IMG/VR virus record: IMGVR_UViG_3300035698_003456
Span: 1-41,303 of that record
Length of the DNA: 41,303 bases
Reading direction: 5' to 3' (one strand)
From: a virus
Part shown: positions 1 to 6,427 of the stretch, one piece after another
How positions within the stretch are numbered: position 1 is the stretch's first letter
Layout of the letters: every line of letters starts with the position of its first letter
Notes under the pieces: model-generated
Told to the model about the DNA's origin: nothing
Database searches by the model: none
What the model saw: the letters and a program-made list of their open reading frames with translations, nothing else
Translations under genes and position numbers: made by a program

Positions 1-2
1 CG

Positions 3-500
3 AACAAGATGGACAATCTAAGGTTGCTCTGTAAGCTCTGCAACAGCGAAAAAGGGGCTAAGATTCTCGCTGGTGACGCGCCGGGTACTCGCCAGGTACG
101 CGATGGTGACTCACCCCCGGAAGGGAAGGGAAGGGAAGGGAAAGGAATGGAAGGGAAGGTAAGTACCAGGAAGCGCGCGCCCTACGAAACACACTTCGAG
201 ACATTCTGGGAAGCGTTCCCCAAAGTTCGGCGCCAAGGCAAGGAAGCTGCTGCCGCGGCATATAAGCGAGCCGTCATCCGGCTCCGTCTACAGCCGGACG
301 CTCATGCCTACCTGCTGGAACGGCTGGCGTTGTTTGCTGAGTCGGATACTGCCAAGACCAAGTACTGCTGGGGACCGACGCCCTGGTTGAATCAAGGCCA
401 CTATGACGATGACCCGGCTGCCTGGGTACGTGGCGAGAACGAACCGGACGCCAAGCCGTTCCGTGCTGCTGACTTGAACTTGGATGGGGACGACGCATGA
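3..500 (+). CDS. Replication-type phage protein with HNH-like segment, 5' end outside window (partial)
   Basis: The frame is open to the window edge, so the ATG at 9 is probably internal. The first visible residues (NKMDNLRLLCKLCNSEKGA) look like the last third of an HNH nuclease motif with a CxxC pair (C8, C11 counted from the ATG at 9). A low-complexity Glu/Gly/Lys linker at about residues 38-50 follows. The C-terminal part (residues 62-140) resembles the C-terminal domain of phage replisome organisers: a helical FWEAFPKVRRQGKEAA block and a PTPWLNQGHYDD signature. The stop overlaps the next start as ATGA. I infer a replication initiation or helicase-loading role. A fusion of an HNH segment to a replication-protein tail is unusual and the missing N-terminus is needed to settle it. 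Confidence 0.65.
   Translation, partial: NKMDNLRLLCKLCNSEKGAKILAGDAPGTRQVRDGDSPPEGKGREGKGMEGKVSTRKRAPYETHFETFWEAFPKVRRQGKEAAAAAYKRAVIRLRLQPDAHAYLLERLALFAESDTAKTKYCWGPTPWLNQGHYDDDPAAWVRGENEPDAKPFRAADLNLDGDDA
121..160 (+). repeat. Pentanucleotide tandem repeat (AAGGN x8) inside the replication gene
   Basis: Eight consecutive 5-base units, six of them AAGGG or AAGGT and two variants (AAAGG, AATGG). It encodes the Gly/Lys/Glu linker. As the unit is not a multiple of three, gain or loss of one unit would shift the frame. A repeat in the middle of a replication gene also recalls the lambda origin, which lies inside gene O, but these units are GC-rich and no AT-rich unwinding region is beside them. 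Confidence 0.85.
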
Positions 501-1126
501 ACGCCAATGAATTTACCGACTGGCTCGAATACCACACTGAACTACATCCGGCACTCAATAAGTGGGTACAAGCCGCGATTCACCGGCCGGCACTCAAGGG
601 CTGGCGGAAGGTGCTTACTCACGCGGACCTGCCAGACTGCAAAGCGGCATCCGAAAACATGCTTGCGGGCGAACCGCGGCGGCCGTTCCTTGAGGACGAC
701 ATCGCGGCCGTCATTGCCAAAGAGGCGCGCCGGCTGAAAACCGAACGGCTCAAGGACAAACCAATTCAGTACGCCGACGGCCAGCAGACATACGCTTGCC
801 GGGAATGTCGCGACCAAGGCGTCCGATGCGTGTGGTCATCAAAAAGCATCAAGGCGGCACGGAAGGGCACGCTCGGGCAACCGTTCACCTTGTACTCGGC
901 TGTTGTCGCGTGCCCTTGCGGTGCCGGCGAGCAGTGGCGAACTGCCGGACTGCCACGATTTACCGAGGAACGGTTCTGTGAGTTGGTGCATTGGAGGGAC
1001 AGCCGTCGCAGCATCGGCAGCGTTGGCAATGCGGACGAGCAGGCACTATTGCAGGCGTGGGTGGATGAGCATTTCAAGGCAAAACAATTTGATGAATTCG
1101 CAGCGTTTGCGGGAGAAGGCCAATGA
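497..1126 (+). CDS. Hypothetical early protein with a zinc-ribbon-like Cys cluster
   Basis: The start is set by the ATGA overlap with the upstream replication-type gene, suggesting translational coupling. The 209-residue product has no signal peptide or membrane segment. Its centre carries Cys pairs C101-x2-C104 and C139-x-C141 with C111 between, a plausible zinc-binding ribbon. The N-terminal 90 residues are helical and charged. Position directly after a replication-type gene suggests a replication partner (loader or primase accessory), but I do not recognise the family. Just before the next start is a small hairpin (CGCA-5-TGCG, 1099-1111) running into GGGAG, a degenerate relative of the repeated start element found further on. 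Confidence 0.7.
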   Translation: MNANEFTDWLEYHTELHPALNKWVQAAIHRPALKGWRKVLTHADLPDCKAASENMLAGEPRRPFLEDDIAAVIAKEARRLKTERLKDKPIQYADGQQTYACRECRDQGVRCVWSSKSIKAARKGTLGQPFTLYSAVVACPCGAGEQWRTAGLPRFTEERFCELVHWRDSRRSIGSVGNADEQALLQAWVDEHFKAKQFDEFAAFAGEGQ

Positions 1127-1869
1127 CCAAGCTCCCTGCCTGTTACCGATGCGGAAAGCAACCCTGCGAATGCAAGGACGGCATTACGCTTTACAACTGC
1201 GATTGGCAGTTATTAGGGTCGATCGAGAGTTCTTTGGTAGCGACCATTTTCACCGATCCGCCGTATTCGAGCGGTGCCCGCCAGAGCGCTCAAATGCGGA
1301 GTCGTGGAAAGATGCGGCGCGAGAACGGAAAACACGAACAATGGATTGGCGGAGACAATCTGAGTGCCCATGGTTTTGCCATGATGGTTCGACTATTGGC
1401 CGTCGAGCTTTTTAGAGTCTCGGCTCGAGGGGGACATTTTTTCAGCTTCATCGACTGGAGGCAGTGGCCAGTTCTACATGGAGCAATTGAATCCGCAGGG
1501 TGGTCGGCTCGTTCGTGCTTAGTGTGGGACAAGATTCACTTCGGCATGGGAAACGGATTCAGGCAGCAGGCGGAATTTATACTTCATGCCTCGAAGGGGA
1601 CTGCCGATAATTTCATCCGTCACGATCTGGGTACTGTGTTTCGACACCGGCGGGACGGCGATGATATTCACCCCACAATGAAGCCTTTGCCGCTTGTTCG
1701 TGACATACTAAGCGCCACACCAGACGGCCTCGTCCTCGACCCCTTCGCAGGCAGCGGCACGACCGGCAGAGCCTGCAAAGACCTCGGCCGCAAGTGCATC
1801 ATGGTGGAAATCGAAGAGAAGTATTGCGAGATAGCCGCGAACCGGCTGAGGCAAGAGGTGTTATTTTGA
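1123..1869 (+). CDS. DNA N6-adenine or N4-cytosine methyltransferase (beta-type order)
   Basis: Transfers a methyl group from S-adenosylmethionine to an exocyclic amino group in DNA. The catalytic motif IV is TDPPY (D45-Y48) and the SAM-binding motif I is DPFAGSGTTG (206-215), preceded by HPTMKP (183-188). Motif IV before motif I gives the beta-type arrangement, with the target-recognition segment between. The N-terminus carries a short Cys cluster (C7, C10, C15, C17) that could hold zinc. At 248 residues it is a complete small phage enzyme. The start overlaps the previous stop as ATGA. No restriction partner is beside it, so an orphan anti-restriction or regulatory methylase is likely. DPPY fits both adenine-N6 and cytosine-N4 enzymes, so the base is not decided. 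Confidence 0.92.
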   Translation: MTKLPACYRCGKQPCECKDGITLYNCDWQLLGSIESSLVATIFTDPPYSSGARQSAQMRSRGKMRRENGKHEQWIGGDNLSAHGFAMMVRLLAVELFRVSARGGHFFSFIDWRQWPVLHGAIESAGWSARSCLVWDKIHFGMGNGFRQQAEFILHASKGTADNFIRHDLGTVFRHRRDGDDIHPTMKPLPLVRDILSATPDGLVLDPFAGSGTTGRACKDLGRKCIMVEIEEKYCEIAANRLRQEVLF

Positions 1870-1896
1870 CCAAGACTAAACCGAAAGGGAAAAACC

Positions 1897-2253
1897 GTGA
1901 GTGAAAACGAACTCAAAAACGCAGTAGCTACGATTCGCGAGTACGTGGGCGCTACACTTGTGTTTCAGTGCGACGACCTCGAAGCGAAAGTTGGCAACCG
2001 TCTCCGGGCACTTGCCGGAGACTTGTCTGGGTACAACGCGAAACTCGACGCAGCATTCGCAGCTATCGAGGCTGGCGTTGTCGAGATCAAGCGGCTGCAA
2101 GCACTCACAAAGGAACTGCTCGACAATCGCGAGCGGCTGGAAACAATGGCGGAGGATTATCCAATGGGACTTCCCGAGAGGCGGATGGCGGATGATTTAC
2201 TGGACGCGATTGGAACATACGAAGCCGCTGAAGCGGCGGGAGGTGAAGCATGA
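1897..2253 (+). CDS. Hypothetical helical early protein (GTG start)
   Basis: 118 residues from a GTG start preceded by AAAGGGA. It is predicted almost wholly helical and coiled-coil-like (for example KLDAAFAAIEAGVVEIKRLQ), with no Cys cluster or membrane segment. Its last ten residues, EAAEAAGGEA, are not part of the helical body: they are the translation of the repeated hairpin/ribosome-site element that serves the next gene. The stop overlaps the following ATG as ATGA. Function is not recognised; early-region context suggests a small host-takeover or replication accessory protein. Confidence 0.7.
   Translation: MSENELKNAVATIREYVGATLVFQCDDLEAKVGNRLRALAGDLSGYNAKLDAAFAAIEAGVVEIKRLQALTKELLDNRERLETMAEDYPMGLPERRMADDLLDAIGTYEAAEAAGGEA
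2221..2243 (+). promoter_or_regulatory. Hairpin + Shine-Dalgarno start element, copy 1
   Basis: GCCGC (2224-2228), loop TGAA, GCGGC (2233-2237), then GGGAGG (2238-2243), six bases before the ATG at 2250. The element lies inside the end of the upstream gene and encodes its EAAEAAGG tail. It belongs to a family of nine 23-bp elements seen only in the early region. Confidence 0.85.
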
Positions 2254-2531
2254 AACTCAAACAGCGATTCGACTGCGTAGAGGGTGATATCGACACCGAT
2301 ACCGACAAGTTAGTTTGTGTCGGCAATCGCAAATACGGCCGAGTTTCCTTGTGCTTTCAGGGAAGCATCAACATTACGTTCGCCAAAATCCAGTTGCACT
2401 CGCGAGACAGGGCGCAGGATGCGGAAGCCGTGTTCTGTGATGCTGTGCAACTTGGTCGCGAAATTGCACGGCGGTGGAATGAGTATCCAGAAGCCGCTGA
2501 GGCGGCAGGAGGAACCAATGGGCAAGACTAA
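2250..2531 (+). CDS. Hypothetical small early protein
   Basis: 93 residues, starting six bases after the Shine-Dalgarno of start element copy 1. The body (to about residue 75) looks like a small mixed alpha/beta fold with two Cys residues; no family is recognised. The C-terminus RRWNEYPEAAEAAGG closely matches the C-terminal tail of the next protein (GREWNEYPEATDAAG), so the 3' end was apparently acquired by duplication of that gene's end. It overlaps the next gene by 14 bases. Confidence 0.65.
   Translation: MKLKQRFDCVEGDIDTDTDKLVCVGNRKYGRVSLCFQGSINITFAKIQLHSRDRAQDAEAVFCDAVQLGREIARRWNEYPEAAEAAGGTNGQD
2490..2512 (+). promoter_or_regulatory. Hairpin + Shine-Dalgarno start element, copy 2
   Basis: GCCGC (2493-2497), loop TGAG, GCGGC (2502-2506), AGGAGG (2507-2512), five bases before the ATG at 2518. 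It decides the start of the Gp37/Gp68-like gene; the open frame extends upstream but the extension is a shadow of the previous gene. It is preceded by the 17-base block GTGGAATGAGTATCCAG (2474-2490) also found at 3729-3745 and, with one change, at 4254-4270. Confidence 0.85.
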
Positions 2532-3774
2532 AATCGAGTGGACTGAATCCACATGGAATCCGGTTACCGGCTGTACGAAGCTCAGCCCGGGCTGTGCACA
2601 TTGCTACGCGGAACGGATGGCGAAACGGTTTGCCGGGCGATTCGGTTACCCGGCAGACGATCCGTTTCGTTTGACGTTACATCCCGACAAACTAGCCGCT
2701 CCGTTGCGATGGAAAAAGCCGCGCATGATTTTCGTCGGCTCAATGGGCGACCTGTTCCACGAAGACGTGCCGGATGCGTTCATCGACAGGGTTTTCACCG
2801 TGATGGCTCTTTGTCCGCAGCATACGTTTCAGGTGCTGACGAAACGGCCGGAGCGGATGGCCAATTATTTGCAAAAACAGTGGGAGGGCGCGGGCCGCTC
2901 GCACTTAACGGCATGGGGAGTGTGGTGCAGTCAGATGGCCACCGAGGCATGCAATCGTGGCTTCCGCGATTACCATGCTACGGATGAAGACGAGCTTAGC
3001 ACCGACGACATCTACGACGAATTGATAAGGGCAACCTATCGGGGATACCTACAAAACGTCTGGCTCGGCACGTCCATCGAGAACCAGGAAACAGCCGACG
3101 AGCGAATCCCACACCTACTGGACTGTCCGGCTGCCGTGCGGTTCGTGTCGGCGGAGCCGCTGCTGGGTCCGCTGAATTTGGAACCTTACTTGCCACCGTC
3201 CTGGTCATGCATGGCTTGCGGATACGAAGGCAACGACAGCAAGGAGTTTTGTTCGAGTTGTCGGAAACCGTTCCCATCCGCGGACTCAGCAGGGAAAGAT
3301 GTGCCCTGTGATTGCGGTTGCATCCATTACGAGTGCGGATGTCCTGAATGTGAGGCAATTGAGGAGTTTGGTACGTGGGGCAACGAGGCACCGGGCTGCA
3401 AATGTGCGCCGCGACTCGATTGGGTAATCGTCGGCGGCGAGTCGGGCCCCGGCGCGCGACCGATGAAGCCGGACTGGGTGCGGTCGATACGCGACCAGTG
3501 CCAGGCGGGCGTGCCTTGGTTTTTCAAGCAGTGGGGCGCGTGGATGCCGGGCGAAGACGCTGGGGAAATGCACGGCAAGAAGGCATTGTGGGTATGCCGG
3601 TGCGGTGTAACCACCGAAGTTCTAGACGATGACACGAAATGCAAATGCCACGACCTGTACGACCAGGACTGGCAACGCATGGTTCCCGTCGGCAAGAAAG
3701 CCGCCGGGCGCTTGCTCGACGGTCGAGAGTGGAATGAGTATCCAGAAGCCACAGACGCGGCGGGAGATGAGTAA
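2518..3774 (+). CDS. Phage Gp37/Gp68-like three-Cys-motif protein (DUF5131 family)
   Basis: 418 residues. The N-terminus MGKTKIEWTESTWNP leads to the three-Cys motif C19-x6-C26-x2-C29 (CTKLSPGCAHC), characteristic of this family and reminiscent of radical-SAM iron-sulfur sites, although the activity is not established. Further family blocks are visible: MIFVGSMGDLFHE, FQVLTKRPERM, WLGTSIENQ, RFVSAEPLLGPL, DWVIVGGESGPGARPM, WFFKQWG and the closing KKAAGRLLDGREW. An insertion at about residues 231-297 contains 12 Cys residues in pairs, looking like two or three zinc ribbons, and a further CRC/CKC cluster lies near residues 361-380; these make it longer than usual. No TcmP-like partner gene is recognisable nearby. 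The stop overlaps the next start as TAATG. Confidence 0.88.
   Translation: MGKTKIEWTESTWNPVTGCTKLSPGCAHCYAERMAKRFAGRFGYPADDPFRLTLHPDKLAAPLRWKKPRMIFVGSMGDLFHEDVPDAFIDRVFTVMALCPQHTFQVLTKRPERMANYLQKQWEGAGRSHLTAWGVWCSQMATEACNRGFRDYHATDEDELSTDDIYDELIRATYRGYLQNVWLGTSIENQETADERIPHLLDCPAAVRFVSAEPLLGPLNLEPYLPPSWSCMACGYEGNDSKEFCSSCRKPFPSADSAGKDVPCDCGCIHYECGCPECEAIEEFGTWGNEAPGCKCAPRLDWVIVGGESGPGARPMKPDWVRSIRDQCQAGVPWFFKQWGAWMPGEDAGEMHGKKALWVCRCGVTTEVLDDDTKCKCHDLYDQDWQRMVPVGKKAAGRLLDGREWNEYPEATDAAGDE
3745..3767 (+). promoter_or_regulatory. Hairpin + Shine-Dalgarno start element, copy 3
   Basis: GCCAC (3748-3752), loop AGAC, GCGGC (3757-3761), GGGAG (3762-3766), seven bases before the ATG at 3774. One A/C mismatch interrupts the stem. 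It encodes the EATDAAGD tail of the Gp37/Gp68-like protein. Confidence 0.75.
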
Positions 3775-4220
3775 TGGCGGGACGTAAACGCGAAATACAT
3801 CAGAGCGGCGACGAAGATTGCGAAAGCCATCGGGGTGATTTTGGGACGTGTCCGCATTGCGGTCATGCCATGAAATATGATCGGTGGAAACGGATAGCAT
3901 ACATTTTGTGTTTGCGTCCACGAATATACAAAGAGGGATGTGCGTCCATCATAAGTGAATGTCCAAAATGCTTTGAGTCTTCTTGGGTTCATCTCGAGCT
4001 AGATAGTGTTGCGTACATGTCTGTGCCGAACTCCTGGAAGGATGCAGCCAAGGAGGAATCAGCAGCACAAAAATTGGCAGCACTGCGACAATGGGGTGAA
4101 TCGCTGTGCTATAAGTGCAAGTACCTAAAGACGGGTAGGATTGGACATTATGCGTTCTCTACATGCTGTTATCATACTGGGCCGGCCCAGACAGAGTGCT
4201 CAAGGTATAAGCCTTTATGA
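3774..4220 (+). CDS. Hypothetical Cys-rich protein
   Basis: 148 residues starting in the TAATG overlap with the gene before. It contains a CPHCG pair near residue 26, CPKC near 63, CYKC near 112 and CC near 131, in all about a dozen Cys residues arranged as probable zinc-binding pairs. No catalytic signature is visible. It follows a protein that itself carries inserted zinc ribbons, so the two could work together, but this is inference. The last 40 residues (CYKCKYLKTGRIGHYAFSTC) look like a compact separate metal-binding unit. Confidence 0.65.
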   Translation: MAGRKREIHQSGDEDCESHRGDFGTCPHCGHAMKYDRWKRIAYILCLRPRIYKEGCASIISECPKCFESSWVHLELDSVAYMSVPNSWKDAAKEESAAQKLAALRQWGESLCYKCKYLKTGRIGHYAFSTCCYHTGPAQTECSRYKPL

Positions 4221-4225
4221 AGCGC

Positions 4226-4270
4226 GCCGGGTGCTTGCTCGACACGGTAGAGAGTGGAACGAGTATCCAG
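4226..4270 (+). pseudogene. Remnant copy of the Gp37/Gp68-like gene 3' end
   Basis: This intergenic stretch is a near-copy of 3703-3745, the end of the Gp37/Gp68-like gene: both run GCCGGG[C/T]GCTTGCTCGAC, then a GGT..GAGAGTGGAA core and GAGTATCCAG. Here two extra bases break the frame and there is no upstream coding. It leads into start element copy 4, as the parent sequence leads into copy 3. It appears to be the scar of a duplicated or lost gene of the same family. Confidence 0.75.
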
Positions 4271-4283
4271 TAGCCGCAGGAGG
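4270..4283 (+). promoter_or_regulatory. Start element copy 4, hairpin arm deleted
   Basis: GTAGCCGC joins directly to AGGAGG (4278-4283), so the loop and right arm are missing while the left arm, the Shine-Dalgarno and the six-base spacer to ATG 4290 are kept. The previous 17 bases match those before copies 2 and 3. Confidence 0.75.
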
Positions 4284-4289
4284 AAAGCC

Positions 4290-4472
4290 ATGGAACTGAA
4301 AGAGCTTATCGGGAAACGTTTGGTGGCCGTGCAAGGACCTTGGGAAGGTGAATTTGATGAGGGTGAGATGCGCCTGACGTTTGAAGGCGGGGTGATTGTC
4401 ACTCTTTCGGCGGATACTGGTAACTGGCACACCTCGGCTGGTATCGAGATTGAGATTGAAGTCGCTGATTAG
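4290..4472 (+). CDS. Hypothetical 60-residue beta-rich protein
   Basis: The ATG at 4290, six bases after AGGAGG, is preferred over the in-frame ATG at 4254, which lies in the duplicated remnant and has no ribosome site. The product alternates charged and hydrophobic residues (LIGKRLVAVQGPWEGEFD, MRLTFEGGVIVTLSAD) as expected of a small beta barrel, and ends in IEIEIEVAD. It is acidic, with no Cys and no membrane segment. Function not recognised. Confidence 0.65.
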   Translation: MELKELIGKRLVAVQGPWEGEFDEGEMRLTFEGGVIVTLSADTGNWHTSAGIEIEIEVAD

Positions 4473-4517
4473 CGTTTGGGGACGACCAATGACACGCGAT
4501 GAACGGGAAGTGAGTCA

Positions 4518-5201
4518 ATGCAAAAACTGACTGTCGGCTCCCTCTTCGCTGGGATAGGCGGGCTGGAATTGGGCCTGGAGCGAACCGGCGGATTCAAAAC
4601 AATATGGCAGGTAGAAAATGACGGATACGCAACACGAGTTCTGGAAAAGCACTGGCCCGACGCGCGGCGATGGGGAGACATAAAGGAATTCAATAAATGG
4701 ATCGAATCGCTTGCGACATCATTACGGGTGGATTCCCCTGCCAAGACATCAGCAACGCCGGGAAACGCGCCGGCATTACCGGAGGCCGTTCGGGACTCTG
4801 GGGGGAAATGGTGCGAACCATTCGCCTGGTACGACCAAGGTACGCGCTCATGGAGAACGTGGCAGCGCTGTTGGGTCGAGGGATGGGAACGGTTCTCGGG
4901 GACTTGGCCGAGAGCGGGTATGACGCGGAATGGAGTTGCATACCAGCGGGTGCCTTTGGTGCTCATTTCCGAGGTGACCGCGTGTTTGTCCTCGCCGGTA
5001 GTGCCCCGTCCGGTATGCTGCGACGGCAAGGGGAGTGGGCGAATCCGTCTCGAGCGTTTGCAGGGGATGAATTTACGAGACTGGTGGAACGTGAATTATC
5101 GGTTTGTGTACCCGCCGGTAAGGGTAACCGAGTATCTGATGGGGTTCCCCGCCGAGTGGACCGACTTAGATGCCTCGGCAATGCCGTTGTGCCCCAAGTG
5201 A
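4518..5201 (+). CDS. Cytosine-C5 methyltransferase, N-terminal part (SAM-binding motif) plus dual-coded C-terminus
   Basis: 227 residues. The N-terminus carries C5-methyltransferase motif I (SLFAGIGGLELGLERTG, 8-24), a motif II-like VENDGYATRVLEKHWP (32-47) and a motif III-like WGDIKEF. Motif IV (PCQ) does not follow in this frame; it appears in the overlapping ORF starting at 4697. From residue 72 on, this frame instead reads DSPAKTSATPG, SWRTWQRC, GTWPRAGMTRNGVAY and TEYLMGFPAEWTDLDAS. From memory these resemble segments of ORFs annotated as phage DNA methylases, the last also being a common C-terminal motif. So the stretch looks meaningful in both frames. Alternatives: a frameshifted enzyme with a shadow tail, a sequencing indel near 4690, or a genuinely split enzyme. 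Confidence 0.7.
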   Translation: MQKLTVGSLFAGIGGLELGLERTGGFKTIWQVENDGYATRVLEKHWPDARRWGDIKEFNKWIESLATSLRVDSPAKTSATPGNAPALPEAVRDSGGKWCEPFAWYDQGTRSWRTWQRCWVEGWERFSGTWPRAGMTRNGVAYQRVPLVLISEVTACLSSPVVPRPVCCDGKGSGRIRLERLQGMNLRDWWNVNYRFVYPPVRVTEYLMGFPAEWTDLDASAMPLCPK

Positions 5202-5248
5202 CACAGTTCATAGGCGGAAGAATACTAGCAATGGAGTCGATGCCTTGA
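4697..5248 (+). CDS. Cytosine-C5 methyltransferase, catalytic part (motifs IV-X)
   Basis: 183 residues in the frame one base behind the 4518 ORF. It holds motif IV GGFPCQDIS with catalytic Cys15, motif VI ENV (53-55), motif VIII FRGDRVFVLA (91-100), a short target-recognition region and motifs IX/X (RVDRLRCLGNAVVPQ, about 152-167). It lacks motif I, which lies upstream in the other frame, so it cannot bind SAM alone. A TAA immediately precedes its ATG, and AAGGA (4683-4687) sits nine bases before it, so separate initiation is feasible and the pair could act as a two-subunit methyltransferase, as known for M.AquI. No canonical slippery heptamer was found at the junction. A simple frameshift mutation is the main alternative. 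Confidence 0.82.
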   Translation: MDRIACDIITGGFPCQDISNAGKRAGITGGRSGLWGEMVRTIRLVRPRYALMENVAALLGRGMGTVLGDLAESGYDAEWSCIPAGAFGAHFRGDRVFVLAGSAPSGMLRRQGEWANPSRAFAGDEFTRLVERELSVCVPAGKGNRVSDGVPRRVDRLRCLGNAVVPQVTQFIGGRILAMESMP

Positions 5249-5637
5249 CACGCGACGAGTGGAGCTTGAGCCAACCGATTTGCTGGATGTGTACGAGGCA
5301 AGCGTGCGATACCCACGAGATAGCGCGTGGACCTGCCAAGCAGGCGGCGATGCTGGAACCGGCTGCCTGGATTCGAGCCTGCCGGCGTTGCCACGATGAG
5401 CTAGATGATTACGCGATCTGGCCTATCGAGCGGCAGCTTGCGTTGAAACGATTGTGCGACCCGGTGAACTACAGTCGCCGGATAGTCAACCGGCTTCGGG
5501 GCCGGATGCCGAACGCCATTTCCAAGCGAGAAGTTGACCGGGCGTTGCCGAGTGTGATTTTACTGTTGGTGGAGCGGGGTGTTCCGCTTCATGTAATTCG
5601 GCATCAATTGGATTGGTGCGAGAACCAGGGAGGATAA
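5245..5637 (+). CDS. HNH-nuclease-like zinc protein (TTG start)
   Basis: I place the start at TTG 5245, which overlaps the methyltransferase stop as TTGA; the in-frame ATG at 5170 lies deep in the previous gene. The 130-residue product has two CxxC pairs (CWMC and CRRC) enclosing DTHEIARG and followed by CHDEL, the layout of small phage HNH endonucleases in which the motif is degenerate. A conserved-looking WPIERQLALKRLCDP block follows. Such genes often sit beside phage methyltransferases and could nick or cut DNA, but the second HNH histidine cannot be assigned with certainty. Confidence 0.65.
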   Translation: MTRDEWSLSQPICWMCTRQACDTHEIARGPAKQAAMLEPAAWIRACRRCHDELDDYAIWPIERQLALKRLCDPVNYSRRIVNRLRGRMPNAISKREVDRALPSVILLLVERGVPLHVIRHQLDWCENQGG

Positions 5638-5640
5638 GCG

Positions 5641-5997
5641 ATGAAGATTACAAGTCCACGACTAACGCTCAGTGGCGTTGGAGATTACGGCTGGCTAATG
5701 GCAAATACAGATTGGTTTGTCTGCGTGGAGCCACTCCTTCGCCTGTTTGAGTTTCCAGATGCAAGATACTACTGGCTGGAATTGTCAACAGAACCCAGCA
5801 AAGACAGCCAGCCAATCGAAATCCACAGAATAGAATCTGTCTTCGATGTATTCAAGGTCCGGGGAAAAGTGAGCCCGATAAAAAAGGCCACTCCACTTTT
5901 CCCATTGGCCGACCGCTTATTGTATATGCATAGCGGGGAATTCGGCATCACGACCGAGTGGAAAACATTTTACCTTCGCTTACTTTATGAGGATTGA
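5641..5997 (+). CDS. Hypothetical protein, 118 residues
   Basis: ATG eight bases after GGGAGG, whose 3' end overlaps the previous stop region. The sequence is rich in aromatic residues (YGWLMANTDWFVCVEP, YYWLELS, TFYLRLLYED) and looks like a mixed alpha/beta globular protein. No motif, signal peptide or membrane segment is seen. It lies between the HNH-like gene and a nuclease-like gene, which gives only a weak hint of a DNA-related role. Confidence 0.65.
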   Translation: MKITSPRLTLSGVGDYGWLMANTDWFVCVEPLLRLFEFPDARYYWLELSTEPSKDSQPIEIHRIESVFDVFKVRGKVSPIKKATPLFPLADRLLYMHSGEFGITTEWKTFYLRLLYED

Positions 5998-5999
5998 GC

Positions 6000-6410
6000 A
6001 TGGCCTACAAGCTCATCACCAACAAGACGGCGAAGATTCGTAGGACGCCGAAGCCCGAACGAAAGCACAAGCACAAGTACAACGCGCAAGCAACTTTTGT
6101 CGATGGGATTCGGTTCGCATCGAAGGGTGAAGCGGCGCGGTATATGGAATTGAAGTTACTCGCCGAACACGGAATGATAACCGACCTGGAATTGCAGCCG
6201 CGATACGAACTGAAGTCAAAGGCCACAACCGCGAAAGGCATCAAGCTGCGAGCGATAACCTACGTTGCCGACTTCGCGTACATGGAAAACGGGGTCGAGG
6301 TAGTGGAGGATTTCAAGGGCCACGAGACAGATATGTTCAAGCTAAAGCGGAAGATGTTTTTGCAACGGTATCCAAACAAAGAACTTCGGATAATCAAGAG
6401 GAGCCGCTGA
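6000..6410 (+). CDS. DUF1064-like phage nuclease (PD-(D/E)XK-type)
   Basis: 136 residues. ATG 6000 is chosen over the TTG at 5994 because GAGGA (5989-5993) is six bases away. After a basic N-terminus (KPERKHKHKYNA) come DGIRFASKGEAARYMELKLL, LELQPRYEL, ITYVADFAYMENG and VEVVEDFKGHETDMF, the pattern I recall for DUF1064 phage proteins. The E in KGEAARY, the D in VADF and the E-x-K of VEDFKG fit a PD-(D/E)XK core, so DNA cleavage or junction resolution is likely. The stop codon TGA is the loop of start element copy 5, so this gene, unlike its neighbours, does not gain the Ala/Gly tail. Confidence 0.78.
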   Translation: MAYKLITNKTAKIRRTPKPERKHKHKYNAQATFVDGIRFASKGEAARYMELKLLAEHGMITDLELQPRYELKSKATTAKGIKLRAITYVADFAYMENGVEVVEDFKGHETDMFKLKRKMFLQRYPNKELRIIKRSR

Positions 6411-6422
6411 AGCGGCGGGAGG
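6401..6422 (+). promoter_or_regulatory. Hairpin + Shine-Dalgarno start element, copy 5
   Basis: GCCGC (6403-6407), loop TGAA, GCGGC (6412-6416), GGGAGG (6417-6422), five bases before ATG 6428. Hairpin arms, loop and Shine-Dalgarno are identical to copy 1. The loop holds the stop codon of the gene before it. Confidence 0.85.
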
Positions 6423-6427
6423 TGACA

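Noticed and set aside
2317-2517. Longer form of the Gp37/Gp68-like protein starting at 2317
   Set aside because: The extra residues are a frame-shifted reading of the 2250 gene; the family start MGKTKIEW and AGGAGG fix the start at 2518.
4680-4700. Programmed -1 frameshift joining the methyltransferase halves
   Set aside because: No X-XXY-YYZ heptamer is present in the right phase, whereas a ribosome site and ATG for the second ORF are; kept only as an alternative.
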